From positions 231 through 34,943 of the forward strand of contig JACAWG010000060.1 of NCBI GenBank assembly GCA_017160915.1: a stretch of DNA of 34,713 nucleotides, in the 5' to 3' direction. This document shows positions 29,001 through 34,713 of the stretch, in pieces (positions within the stretch are counted from its first letter, which is position 1; every line of letters starts with the position of its first letter). The notes under the pieces were generated by a model. The model saw only the letters and a list, made by a program, of their open reading frames with translations. It was not told where the DNA came from and did no database searches. Source of the DNA: Aggregatibacter actinomycetemcomitans. Lineage in GTDB: Bacteria; Pseudomonadota; Gammaproteobacteria; Enterobacterales; Pasteurellaceae. The translations under genes were made by a program, and so were the position numbers.

Positions 29001-29689
29001 TTATGGGCATTTTCCCTGCCGAACGCGTGGGCGATGACATTGCGGTGTTCAAAGACGAAAGCCGTCAAGACATCGCAGGCACGGCATACCATTTGCGCCA
29101 ACAAACCGAACGCGGCAAAAACAGCAAAAGCGAACACAACTTGTGCTTAAGCGACTACATTGCAGATCGTGAAAGCGGTAAAAAAGACTGGCTGGGTATG
29201 TTCGCCGTGTGCGCGGGTATGGAAGAACACGACTTGGTGGAAGGCTACAAAGCCGCAGGCGATGATTACAACGCCATCTTACTCCAAGCCGTCGGCGACC
29301 GTTTAGCCGAAGCCATGGCGGAATACCTGCACTTTGAACTACGCACCAAAGTATGGGGCTATTCCGATGAAGCCTTCGACAACCAAGGATTAATCGCCGA
29401 AAACTACGTCGGCATCCGCCCTGCCCCAGGCTACCCAAGCTGCCCGGAACACACCGAAAAAGCCCTCATCTGGGATTTATTGGAAGTGGAACAACGCATT
29501 GGTATGCGTTTGACTGAAAGCTATGCGATGTACCCTGCGGCTTCCGTCTGTGGCTGGTACTTTACCCACCCGGCGAGTAATTATTTCACCCTTGGTCGCA
29601 TTGATGAAGATCAGGCGATGGATTATGCGAAACGGAAAGGTTGGAGTAAGAGGGATATGGTGAAGTGGTTGGGTGTGGCGATGAAGTAA
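26003..29689 (+). CDS. metH: Cobalamin-dependent methionine synthase
   Basis: 1228 aa (E. coli 1227). It moves a methyl group from 5-methyltetrahydrofolate via cobalamin to homocysteine. Domains in order: homocysteine-binding (about 1-330; zinc cysteines in GLNCALGP and GGCCGTTP), folate-binding (about 355-620; [17 protein letters not shown]), cap and B12-binding (about 650-900; cobalamin His in [11 protein letters not shown]), and the AdoMet reactivation domain to the end ([15 protein letters not shown]). The start is a TTG with only GGGAA upstream; it fits the E. coli N-terminus and the promoter. The final 179 bases are repeated at 30652-30830. No terminator follows directly, so read-through into the next gene is possible. 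Confidence 0.97.
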   Translation: MKNTTEILKNALAQRILILDGAMGTMIQKYKLTEADFRGDRFKESAVDLRGNNDLLTLTQPLLISAIHEKYLEAGADIIETNTFSSTTIAQADYELQSIAYELNFAGAKLARLAADKYSTPEKPRFVAGILGPTNRTASISPNVNDPGFRNVTFMELVDAYSEATRGLIEGGADLIMIETIFDTLNAKSAVFAIESVFEEMGVELPIMISGTITDASGRTLSGQTTEAFYNSLRHAKPLTFGLNCALGPKELRQYVEQLSKVNETYVSVHPNAGLPNAFGGYDLGAEEMAAHLKEWAESGFVNIIGGCCGTTPEHIKAFAEAVEGIAPRKLPEIKTAMRLSGLEPLNIDDESLFVNVGERNNVTGSAKFKRLIKEEKFAEAIEIAIDQVENGAQVIDVNMDEALLDSQKCMTRFLNIMATEPDAAKVPVMVDSSKWEVIEAGLQSIQGKGIVNSISLKEGEEIFIEHAKLVRKYGAAVVVMAFDEVGQADTEERKVEICTRAYNILVNQLDFPPEDIIFDPNIFAIGTGIEEHNNYGVDFINATGRIKRSLPHAKISGGVSNVSFSFRGNNFMREAIHAVFLYHAIKQGMDMGIVNAGQLAIYDDLDPELRDIIEDAVLNRTPDATEKLLDLAEKYRNQGSESAVDSVAEWRTWDVRERLKHALVKGITTHIIEDTEEARRQFASPLEVIEGPLMEGMDVVGDLFGDGKMFLPQVVKSARVMKQSVAYLEPFINATKQKGSSNGKVVIATVKGDVHDIGKNIVSVVMQCNNFEVIDLGVMVPADKIIQTAIDEKADIIALSGLITPSLDEMEYFLGEMTRLGLNLPVMIGGATTSKEHTAIKLYPKYKEHGVFYTSNASRAVTVCATLMNPESRAALWEQFKADYEKIQKSFSNRKPLRKQLSILDARNNRLHAFEGEWADYVPPTPKQTGIVEYKNVPIAELRKFIDWSPFFRVWGLMGGYPDAFDYPEGGEEARKVWNDAQVVLDELEQNRKLNPTGIMGIFPAERVGDDIAVFKDESRQDIAGTAYHLRQQTERGKNSKSEHNLCLSDYIADRESGKKDWLGMFAVCAGMEEHDLVEGYKAAGDDYNAILLQAVGDRLAEAMAEYLHFELRTKVWGYSDEAFDNQGLIAENYVGIRPAPGYPSCPEHTEKALIWDLLEVEQRIGMRLTESYAMYPAASVCGWYFTHPASNYFTLGRIDEDQAMDYAKRKGWSKRDMVKWLGVAMK
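29509..29687 (+). repeat. metH 3'-end direct repeat, copy 1 (inside intact metH)
   Basis: These 179 bases align without gaps to 30652-30830 with 16 mismatches by my count (about 91% identity). The alignment stops one base into the metH stop codon: copy 1 continues as TAA and copy 2 as TGG. The pair flanks the DUF4145 gene. Confidence 0.92.
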
Positions 29690-29802
29690 GTGAAACTTTG
29701 AGCACACCTCTCAAGCCATTGATTTTTTAACAAATTTTAAAATTTATTTGTAGACTTTATATTTACATCATCCAGAAAAACATTTAATTATTGGAGAATT
29801 AT

Positions 29803-30513
29803 ATGATTACATTTCAATATAATTGCCCACATTGTGGAACTGAAAAAAGTGGATTTGAAGTAAAAACTTATTACGAAAATAAAAAATATAGTGATAAGTC
29901 AATATTTTCTATATTAGCAACTTGCAACACGTGTGATAACAGCATTATCTCAGATATTAAAATCCATGATCATTATTATGATGCTAATATTGTTCGATTT
30001 AGGGATAAGCTAAAAAGTAGTAATTTTTATAATTTATATGAAGCTTTACGAACATCATATGTTAGTTATATAGAGTTTGCCCCGAATAACCAACTTAAAG
30101 CAGAAATCCCAGAGAATTTACCTGATAGAGTTATAGATGAACTCAAAACAGCAGAAGATTTATATATTCAAATTAAAGCTAAACCCCATTTTATTAAAGT
30201 AGCTGGTAATGCATATAGAACTACACTAGAACGAGCATTATGTGAATTAGCTGAAAATGATGAAAGAGCTAGATTAAACAAGCGAATTGAAAAGCTTTTT
30301 CAAGAAGGAAAACTTACAAAAGATTTAAAAAATTTCGCACTACACATTCGTTCTTTAAGTGCAGATGCTTCACACACTTATAATGAGTTTTCTGAAGATG
30401 AATTGAATGAACTTCGCTTATTTACTCTGTTATTCTTACGTTACACTTTTACGCTGCCGGCAATGATTCCCGATGATTCAAAAGAAAATATTACCGAAAA
30501 TACAAATGAATAA
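29803..30513 (+). CDS. DUF4145-type protein with N-terminal zinc ribbon
   Basis: 236 aa from ATG 29803 (GGAG six bases upstream; a longer frame starts at the TTG of the ribosome site). Cys8/Cys11 (CPHC) and Cys41/Cys44 (CNTC) form a probable zinc ribbon. The rest is helical, and the stretch VAGNAYRTTLERALCELAE followed by a helical bundle with SADASHTYNEFSEDEL is typical of DUF4145. The function of DUF4145 is unknown; it occurs alone and fused to restriction-type helicases, so a defence link is an inference. It is very AT-rich (14 GC in the 60 bases from 30001), unlike metH. It sits in a 0.96-kb segment between two metH 3' ends. Confidence 0.72.
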   Translation: MITFQYNCPHCGTEKSGFEVKTYYENKKYSDKSIFSILATCNTCDNSIISDIKIHDHYYDANIVRFRDKLKSSNFYNLYEALRTSYVSYIEFAPNNQLKAEIPENLPDRVIDELKTAEDLYIQIKAKPHFIKVAGNAYRTTLERALCELAENDERARLNKRIEKLFQEGKLTKDLKNFALHIRSLSADASHTYNEFSEDELNELRLFTLLFLRYTFTLPAMIPDDSKENITENTNE

Positions 30514-30540
30514 TAAATTATACTATACGGGCAACTCCTT

Positions 30541-30650
30541 GATGGCACACGCTTCCTAGCATGTGCCTAATTTCATGAAAAAACACCTCAAAAACTCACC
30601 GCACTTTTGGCTCCTCAGGCACGCGTTGGGAAACGCGCGCCATCATAGGT
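30541..30650. repeat. GC-rich palindromic repeat, full but degenerate (copy B)
   Basis: The left arm 30541-30568 (GATGGCACACGCTTCCTAGC...) matches the arm at 9-36 at 20 of 28 positions, and all eight differences are transitions. The right arm 30618-30647 (GGCACGCGTTGGGAAACGCG...) is in the opposite orientation. The loop between them holds an uptake signal (30598-30606). The right arm directly abuts the metH remnant. Confidence 0.65.
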
Positions 30651-30651
30651 G

Positions 30652-30847
30652 TTTGGCTGAAAGCTACGCCATGTTCCCTGCGGCTTCTGTTTGTGGCTGG
30701 TACTTCACCCACCCCGCGAGTAATTATTTCACCCTTGGGCGAATTGATGAAGATCAGGCGGTAGATTATGCGAAGCGGAAAGGTTGGAGTGAGAGGGATA
30801 TGGTGAAATGGTTAGGTGTGGCGATGAAGTGGGAATGTTCAAAGTAA
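30652..30847 (+). pseudogene. metH 3' remnant (AdoMet-domain C-terminus), duplicate
   Basis: The bases encode [18 protein letters not shown]... to the end of the MetH reactivation domain, about 60 residues, then WECSK before the stop, where intact metH ends at AMK. There is no start codon or ribosome site of its own; an open frame from GTG 30563 only exists by running through the repeat. It keeps a strong terminator 3 bases beyond its stop, suggesting that this is the ancestral 3' end of metH and that copy 1 arrived with the DUF4145 gene. That direction is an inference. Confidence 0.85.
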
Positions 30848-30849
30848 AA

Positions 30850-30878
30850 AAATCGGGCAATATCCCGATTTTATTTTT
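30850..30878. terminator. Bidirectional terminator between the metH remnant and the AbiC-like gene
   Basis: AAATCGGG (30850-30857), loop CAATAT, CCCGATTT (30864-30871), followed by TTATTTTT on the + strand and by a T-run on the minus strand. It overlaps the last codon of the minus-strand gene. Confidence 0.92.
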
Positions 30879-31761
30879 CATATTTTTGGATATGTATATT
30901 TTCTCCCCAGATTATCTTCTCAAAATATTCATTAATTAGCTTATAAATATAGTCTGAATACATATCTTTTTTAACTTCAGAAGATCTTTTTTCAAGTTTT
31001 ATATCATTTTCAAAATCTGCATCGTATGCGAACTCAAATATAAAATCAGCCATGGAGTTTTCCTTTTTCTTTTTAAATAGATACTCTGCCGACTTCACTC
31101 TAATACCTATGATAAATCTTATTGATAACGGTAAATGTTCTAATATACTAAATTTCTCTAACAAATCCTTATATCTACTAAATTTGGGATTTAAAGCATT
31201 TATTGATACAAGTAAAAGAATTTCATATGGAATGCATACTCTCAATAATCCAGTATATCTTTTCTTATCTTCGTTAGGTACTGCAATATCAATACGATCT
31301 AAAATCCTATACAATAGGATAAAATATCTTGACACCTCTTCTCTTCCATAAATATATGTTTCAGATATCTTAGTTAAATTAGCTTTACTATTTGTAATCT
31401 TATGAAGTAAGTAGTTTGCATGAAAATTTAATTTCCCATCTAAATCATAAAAGTTAGAATTTAGAGATTTTTCATGTTCCTTCAGTAAATTATCAAATTC
31501 TGTTTGAAATGCATTCAATTTCTGATTTCTATATGTTAAAAAGGCTATCCAAATAAGACCTAATGCAGAAAAGACACCTGATAAGCTAGTCAATATATCC
31601 CATAGTGTTTTTGGAGTTTTCAAATCAAACATATCTTTATAAAAATAAAAAAACAAACAGATTCCGATATAAACCCCAATCATAATCCCTATAAAAAGTG
31701 GGATATTCCTTTCTAGAAAATTCATAAATTTCAAGAAATATTTAAATAATTTATTATTCAC
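30871..31761 (-). CDS. Membrane protein resembling the putAbiC phage abortive-infection family
   Basis: 296 aa from a GTG start (31761; weak GAG six bases upstream; ATG 31725, 12 codons later, is an alternative). Two membrane helices, about 20-41 and 53-77, are followed by a cytoplasmic helical domain. The layout and the motifs Q80-x-F85-x-x-E88-F (start of the soluble part), SRYFILLYRILDRID (144-158) and YTGLLRVCIPYEILLL (169-184) match my memory of the putAbiC family (putative phage abortive infection protein). Extremely AT-rich: 13 GC in the 60 bases from 31141. It is convergent with metH and shares its terminator. Antiphage function is inferred only. Confidence 0.68.
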   Translation of the reverse strand: MNNKLFKYFLKFMNFLERNIPLFIGIMIGVYIGICLFFYFYKDMFDLKTPKTLWDILTSLSGVFSALGLIWIAFLTYRNQKLNAFQTEFDNLLKEHEKSLNSNFYDLDGKLNFHANYLLHKITNSKANLTKISETYIYGREEVSRYFILLYRILDRIDIAVPNEDKKRYTGLLRVCIPYEILLLVSINALNPKFSRYKDLLEKFSILEHLPLSIRFIIGIRVKSAEYLFKKKKENSMADFIFEFAYDADFENDIKLEKRSSEVKKDMYSDYIYKLINEYFEKIIWGENIHIQKYEK

Positions 31762-31864
31762 AGTTAACTCAATATAAACATTTTTAATACTTATCGTACC
31801 AATTCCAAAAACAGTTCATATGTTACTGTAAAAGTTCCATAGAGTCTATGAACAAAAGCCCCCT

Positions 31865-31955
31865 CGATAGCGCGCGTCTCCTGACGCGTGCTTTTTTATA
31901 TTCTGAATTTTGGATACGCGTCGGGAGACGCGCGCCAGCATAAGAGTGTTCATCC
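31865..31955. repeat. GC-rich palindromic repeat, complete (copy C)
   Basis: The left arm (from 31866, GATAGCGCGCGTCTCC...) and right arm (to 31943, ...GACGCGCGCCAGCATA) pair over about 20 bp with one G-U, around a 26-base loop containing TATATTCTGAATTTTG. The left arm alone also folds as a hairpin followed by TTTTTTAT. About 89% identical to copy D in the same orientation. Confidence 0.85.
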
Positions 31956-32067
31956 GTGGGTAAGTATACCCACGGTTAAGCATAACCATACCCCGTTGGG
32001 GTATTTCAAGCATACAATCCGAATGGAGCTGAACTATGCGTAACCGAGGGTAACTTGTTACCCTCGG
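31954..32067. repeat. Cluster of three short palindromes (REP-like)
   Basis: Hairpins at 31954-31975 (CCGTGGGTA-AGTA-TACCCACGG), 31988-32004 (ATACCCC-GTT-GGGGTAT) and 32044-32067 (CCGAGGGTAA-CTTG-TTACCCTCGG). All three stems are perfect. The first and third share the pattern CCGNGGGTA. None is followed by a T-run, so they are not ordinary terminators. They resemble the extragenic palindromes associated with IS200-like/RAYT transposases, but no such gene is in the window. Confidence 0.7.
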
Positions 32068-32104
32068 CATTTACATCAGTTCTCAATTTATTAGTGTTAT
32101 TCAT
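32006..32104 (-). CDS. Possible 32-aa reading frame across the palindrome cluster
   Basis: Minus-strand ATG at 32102-32104 opens MNNTNKLRTDVNAEGNKL and ends PSVTHSSAPFGLYA. It runs through the third palindrome and stops just before the second. There is no clear ribosome site (GGAAAATGCC upstream). Small frames of this kind are easily created by repeats, so it may be non-coding. I do not recognise a function. Confidence 0.2.
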   Translation of the reverse strand: MNNTNKLRTDVNAEGNKLPSVTHSSAPFGLYA

Positions 32105-32194
32105 GGCATTTTCCTAAGCATATATCAATAAATTTATTTTTTCAGCCAGAATTGCCCTTTGGCGAGTTTATAAAGGGTTAAGATGATTACCCCA

Positions 32195-32284
32195 CGATAG
32201 CGCGCATCTCCTGACACGAGCTTTTATATTCTGAATTTTGGGCACGCGTCGGGAAACGCGCGCCAGCATAAATGGTGTTCATCC
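32195..32284. repeat. GC-rich palindromic repeat, complete (copy D)
   Basis: Arms CGATAGCGCGCATCTCC... and ...GGGAAACGCGCGCCAGCATA surround the same loop (ATATTCTGAATTTTG) as copy C, including the trailing GTGTTCATCC. Copies C and D are in direct orientation about 330 bp apart, flanking the palindrome cluster. Apart from the repeats and the doubtful 32-aa frame, no gene is seen in 31762-32384. Confidence 0.85.
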
Positions 32285-32384
32285 AACAGATTACACCCTC
32301 GTTATCTTCCTTATTTGCACTCTCCCCCATTTGAGCTATCATAACCACTTCTTTCTTATGCTTATATTTTACTCGGAAATAAAT

Positions 32385-32849
32385 ATGAAAAAACTTAGCC
32401 TGATTTTGTTCACTGGGGCGTTGTTGAGCCTGTTTGCTTGTACGACGCCTCCGCCAAAGAAGCCCGTCAAAACGCGATTCCTGAAAAACGATATTACCCA
32501 AGCGGAATTAAATAATGCGATGGATTACAAGCGATATAACTATCGTTGCAAGAACGCGGAAAACGGTTCTATCTCTTATCTGGCGACCTATTTTCCACTC
32601 TCCGTAGAAAGCCGAATGAAGGATAACTTCGGTTTTTATTTTCAGTTGGACGGCGGCAGAGCTATGCCTTTTGATCATCTCGAAAATCGAGCGTTAAATG
32701 CACGCGGTAGCCGTTTTGAGGTGCGCTATCGATCGTACAATCTCATTCAGGGAAGCCATATTGATTTAGTGGCGCGTGAACGCAGTTCTATTTATTACAA
32801 AAATAAACCGGGCTCACGGACGCCGTGGCTGGACTGTAAGGGCGGTTGA
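32385..32849 (+). CDS. Small lipoprotein of unknown function
   Basis: 154 aa from ATG 32385 (GGAAAT upstream; a longer frame from 32238 begins in a repeat and is rejected). The N-terminus is a lipoprotein signal: MKKLSLILFTGALLSLFAC with lipobox LFAC, Cys19 being the lipidated residue, then a proline-rich linker TTPPPKKPVKT. The mature part contains YNYRCKNAENGSISYLATYF, SRFEVRYRSYNLIQGSHIDL and a C-terminal WLDCKGG, so a Cys-Cys bridge is possible. The beta-rich YxC start and size faintly recall MliC/PliC lysozyme inhibitors, but this is not secure. Residues +2/+3 (TT) suggest outer-membrane sorting by Lol. Confidence 0.75.
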   Translation: MKKLSLILFTGALLSLFACTTPPPKKPVKTRFLKNDITQAELNNAMDYKRYNYRCKNAENGSISYLATYFPLSVESRMKDNFGFYFQLDGGRAMPFDHLENRALNARGSRFEVRYRSYNLIQGSHIDLVARERSSIYYKNKPGSRTPWLDCKGG

Positions 32850-32901
32850 TCCATTCAATAAAAACAACGTGAAAATCAACCGCACTTTTGATCCTTTGGC
32901 A

Positions 32902-33639
32902 TCAAGCGTCCAACTTCTCCACACCGGAAATTTCTTTTTTCGCTAAATCAAACGTCGCTTTCACGCCAAAGGCTTTCGCTAAATTTTCTGCGTTTAGCAC
33001 CGCTTGCGTTGTGCCGGAGGCAATCACTTTGCCTTTGTCGAGCAGAATGACTTCATCGCAGAACTTATACGCCAGCGATAAATGATGAATCGCCACCACG
33101 CAGGTGTGTGTCGGCGTGAGGGATTTCAGTTGTTCCATGATGTCGATTTGATAATAAGGATCGAGGGGCGCGATGGGTTCATCGGCGAGCAGCAAAGGCG
33201 TTTCTTTAATGCAACAACGGGCAAGTTGCACGCGGGCTTTTTCGCCGCCGGAGAGCTGTTGGAACGGTTTATCCAATAAAGGTGAGACGGAAAACGCCTC
33301 TGAAATCGACCGCACTTTTGCCTGCTCTTTGGTTGAATTCAGCGGAGAAGGCAACCCTAGGGCAATCACGTCATACACGGACAAATCCCAATGAATGTGG
33401 GTATTTTGCGCAAGGTAGGCAAGGCGGTGATTTTTTTGCTCCGGAGACATTTCGCTTAATTTGTCATCGCCCAGCCAAATCTCACCCTGTGCAATAGGCA
33501 AAATGCCTGCAATGGTTTTGAGCAAGGTGGATTTCCCCGCGCCGTTCGCGCCCATAATACCGATCAATTTGCCTTCGGGAATGACGCAGGAAACGTTCGT
33601 TAAGCCGTAGGGTTGAGAAAGGTTTTCGATTTTGATCAT
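32902..33639 (-). CDS. FecE/BtuD-type ABC importer ATPase
   Basis: 245 aa from ATG 33637-33639 (MIKIENLSQPYG), which overlaps the permease stop by four bases (ATGA); a longer frame to 33753 lies inside the permease gene and is rejected. Walker A GANGAGKSTLLK (near residues 32-43), signature LSGGEKARVQLARCC, Walker B PLLLADEPIAPLDP and a His-loop IHH are present. It pairs with the FecCD permease for uptake of ferric siderophore, haem or cobalamin; the substrate is unresolved. An uptake signal is embedded at 33309. Confidence 0.9.
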   Translation of the reverse strand: MIKIENLSQPYGLTNVSCVIPEGKLIGIMGANGAGKSTLLKTIAGILPIAQGEIWLGDDKLSEMSPEQKNHRLAYLAQNTHIHWDLSVYDVIALGLPSPLNSTKEQAKVRSISEAFSVSPLLDKPFQQLSGGEKARVQLARCCIKETPLLLADEPIAPLDPYYQIDIMEQLKSLTPTHTCVVAIHHLSLAYKFCDEVILLDKGKVIASGTTQAVLNAENLAKAFGVKATFDLAKKEISGVEKLDA

Positions 33640-34613
33640 CTTGCCAATCTCCGTTGTTCCGTCAATAAAATCCAAATCAAGCACGGCGCGCCGATAATGG
33701 CGGTGAGCGTGCCGATGTAAATATGTGAGAAAAACGGGACGTATTGCACGCAAAGATCAGCGATTAAAAGCAATAACGCGCCGAATAACGCACTGCTGAT
33801 ATAAAGCTGCGACGGGCGTTTTTTTAGCCAAATGCGGGCAAAGTGCGGTGCAATTAAACCGATAAAACCGATGGCGCCCGTTTGCGGAATGGTCGCACCG
33901 ACCAATAACGCCACGCCGAAGGTGTTGATGAAAAAGCTGCGTTTGGGGTTAATCCCCATGGTGCCGGCGGTCTCTTCGCCGAAAGTGAGCAGATCAATAT
34001 AACGCCGTTGACGATACAAACACAGTAGCCCGAGGAACACAATAGGCAGCGAAATCAAGAACGTATCCAATTTTGCCCACACGAGCGAGCCTTGCAGCCA
34101 GCGATACAATTCCGCCAGCGCCCACGGGCTTTCGGCGTTGGAAAGAAGCAGCGCGATGGCAGCGCCAAGCAACATATTCACCGCTAAACCGCTTAAGATC
34201 ATGGCGGTTGTGCCGTGATTTTTTGCAATGAAATAGACAAGTAAAAAACTCACCAACGCCCCCGCCACGCCGCCGAACAGCAAGATGGTAAAGGGTGCGG
34301 AAAAGTAATAAAGAATCAGCACACCGGCGGTCGTCGCCCCTGCGCTACTGCCAAGCAACCCCGGGCTGGCAAGCGGATTTTGGAAAATCCCCTGCATGGC
34401 ATTCCCCGCCAAGGCAAGACACGCCCCCGTAAGCAACGCCAAGCCAATGCGCGGCAGGCGAATATCCCACAACACAAGGGAGCGCATATCCGTCAGCACA
34501 CCCTCGGCGTTTTTAAGATGAGCAAAATCGCCGAGTTGGTGGTAGATGGCGAAGCTGACAATGAGCAGCAAAATGGCAAAAAGTGCGGTGTTGAGTTTTT
34601 GTGTTTTGGTCAT
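33636..34613 (-). CDS. FecCD/BtuC-type ABC importer permease
   Basis: 325 aa with about ten membrane segments. Family landmarks are IRLPRIGLALLTGACLALAGNAMQGIFQNPLASPGLLG near residues 53-90, GAIGFIGLIAPHFAR (the conserved G-x-I-x-F-x-G-L coupling region) near 248, and LYISSALFGALLLLIAD. Type II importer of siderophore, haem or B12. Partner ATPase is immediately downstream; a periplasmic binding protein is not in the window and may lie beyond the right edge. Confidence 0.9.
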   Translation of the reverse strand: MTKTQKLNTALFAILLLIVSFAIYHQLGDFAHLKNAEGVLTDMRSLVLWDIRLPRIGLALLTGACLALAGNAMQGIFQNPLASPGLLGSSAGATTAGVLILYYFSAPFTILLFGGVAGALVSFLLVYFIAKNHGTTAMILSGLAVNMLLGAAIALLLSNAESPWALAELYRWLQGSLVWAKLDTFLISLPIVFLGLLCLYRQRRYIDLLTFGEETAGTMGINPKRSFFINTFGVALLVGATIPQTGAIGFIGLIAPHFARIWLKKRPSQLYISSALFGALLLLIADLCVQYVPFFSHIYIGTLTAIIGAPCLIWILLTEQRRLAR

Positions 34614-34696
34614 TTTTCGTTATTTAATAATTTTAAATATGGTGATTTTAATTTCGTATATTCTTCGCTAATGACTTCTGCCAAATCTCCCCTCCC

Positions 34697-34713
34697 CCTC
34701 TTTGCTAAAGAGG
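34697..34713. repeat. Hairpin cut by the right edge of the window
   Basis: CCTCTTT-GCT-AAAGAGG is a perfect 7-bp stem ending at the last base, preceded by a C-rich run (CTCCCCTCCC). It may be the start of a longer repeat or a terminator; the edge prevents a decision. Confidence 0.45.

Noticed and set aside
29049-29438. 129-aa minus-strand frame inside metH
   Set aside because: It is antisense to well-conserved MetH sequence and shows no family features; a compositional shadow.
30563-30651. Open frame fusing a repeat sequence to the metH remnant
   Set aside because: The N-terminal part comes from a palindromic repeat and an uptake signal, has no ribosome site, and differs from any MetH sequence.
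29509-30830. attL/attR sites of an integrase-driven element at metH
   Set aside because: The repeats are 179 bp and about 9% divergent, and no integrase is present; allele import by recombination fits better.
31052-31351. 99-aa + strand frame antisense to the AbiC-like gene
   Set aside because: No ribosome site, and it is the mirror of a better-supported gene.
31865-32284. CRISPR array
   Set aside because: The repeats are long palindromes with irregular spacing, only two close copies, and no cas genes.
33640-33753. N-terminal extension of the FecE-type ATPase
   Set aside because: It lies within the permease gene; the ATGA overlap start gives the normal family length.

Overview
The window is a chromosomal stretch from a Pasteurellaceae bacterium of the Haemophilus-type DNA-uptake clade. 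The nine-base uptake signal AAGTGCGGT or its complement occurs 26 times, often as inverted pairs that look like terminators, and the housekeeping proteins are close to E. coli and Haemophilus sequences. Gene content and moderate GC fit Aggregatibacter best; that genus call is an inference. No rRNA, tRNA, CRISPR array, integrase or transposase was seen.

Layout, left to right. 150-4229 (-): afuABC, an ABC importer named for ferric iron but related to hexose-phosphate importers. 4473-6440 (+): a Gcr-type 'site-specific recombinase' membrane protein, divergent from afuA. 6738-10924 (+): the class Ia ribonucleotide reductase operon behind two NrdR boxes, with an AT-rich TIR-domain gene wedged between nrdA and nrdB. 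10925-12987: a mosaic repeat, a DASS/SLC13 transporter with a probable CRP site, and yfaE, the ferredoxin that normally follows nrdB directly. 13100-16974 (-): dapB, a LysE/RhtB exporter, pgpA, thiL, nusB, ribH. 17114-21318 (-): pgi, alr, dnaB. 21464-22543 (-): aroG with a TrpR operator over its promoter. 22647-25783 (-): lolCDE. 26003-29689 (+): metH from a TTG start behind a near-consensus promoter.

The region after metH (29690-32384) is accessory. An AT-rich DUF4145 gene lies between the intact metH 3' end and a second, about 91% identical 179-bp copy of that end, which still carries a terminator. Then follow an AT-rich membrane protein resembling the putAbiC abortive-infection family and several GC-rich palindromic repeats. 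Ordinary sequence resumes with a small lipoprotein (32385-32849) and the ATPase and permease of a FecCD/BtuCD-type importer (32902-34613).

The most interesting theme is three visibly AT-rich, defence-type genes (TIR, DUF4145, AbiC-like) placed singly beside housekeeping genes rather than in a classical island. The TIR gene is the strongest candidate for a new arrangement: its position implies co-expression with ribonucleotide reductase under NrdR control. The defence roles are inferred from domain families and have not been demonstrated.
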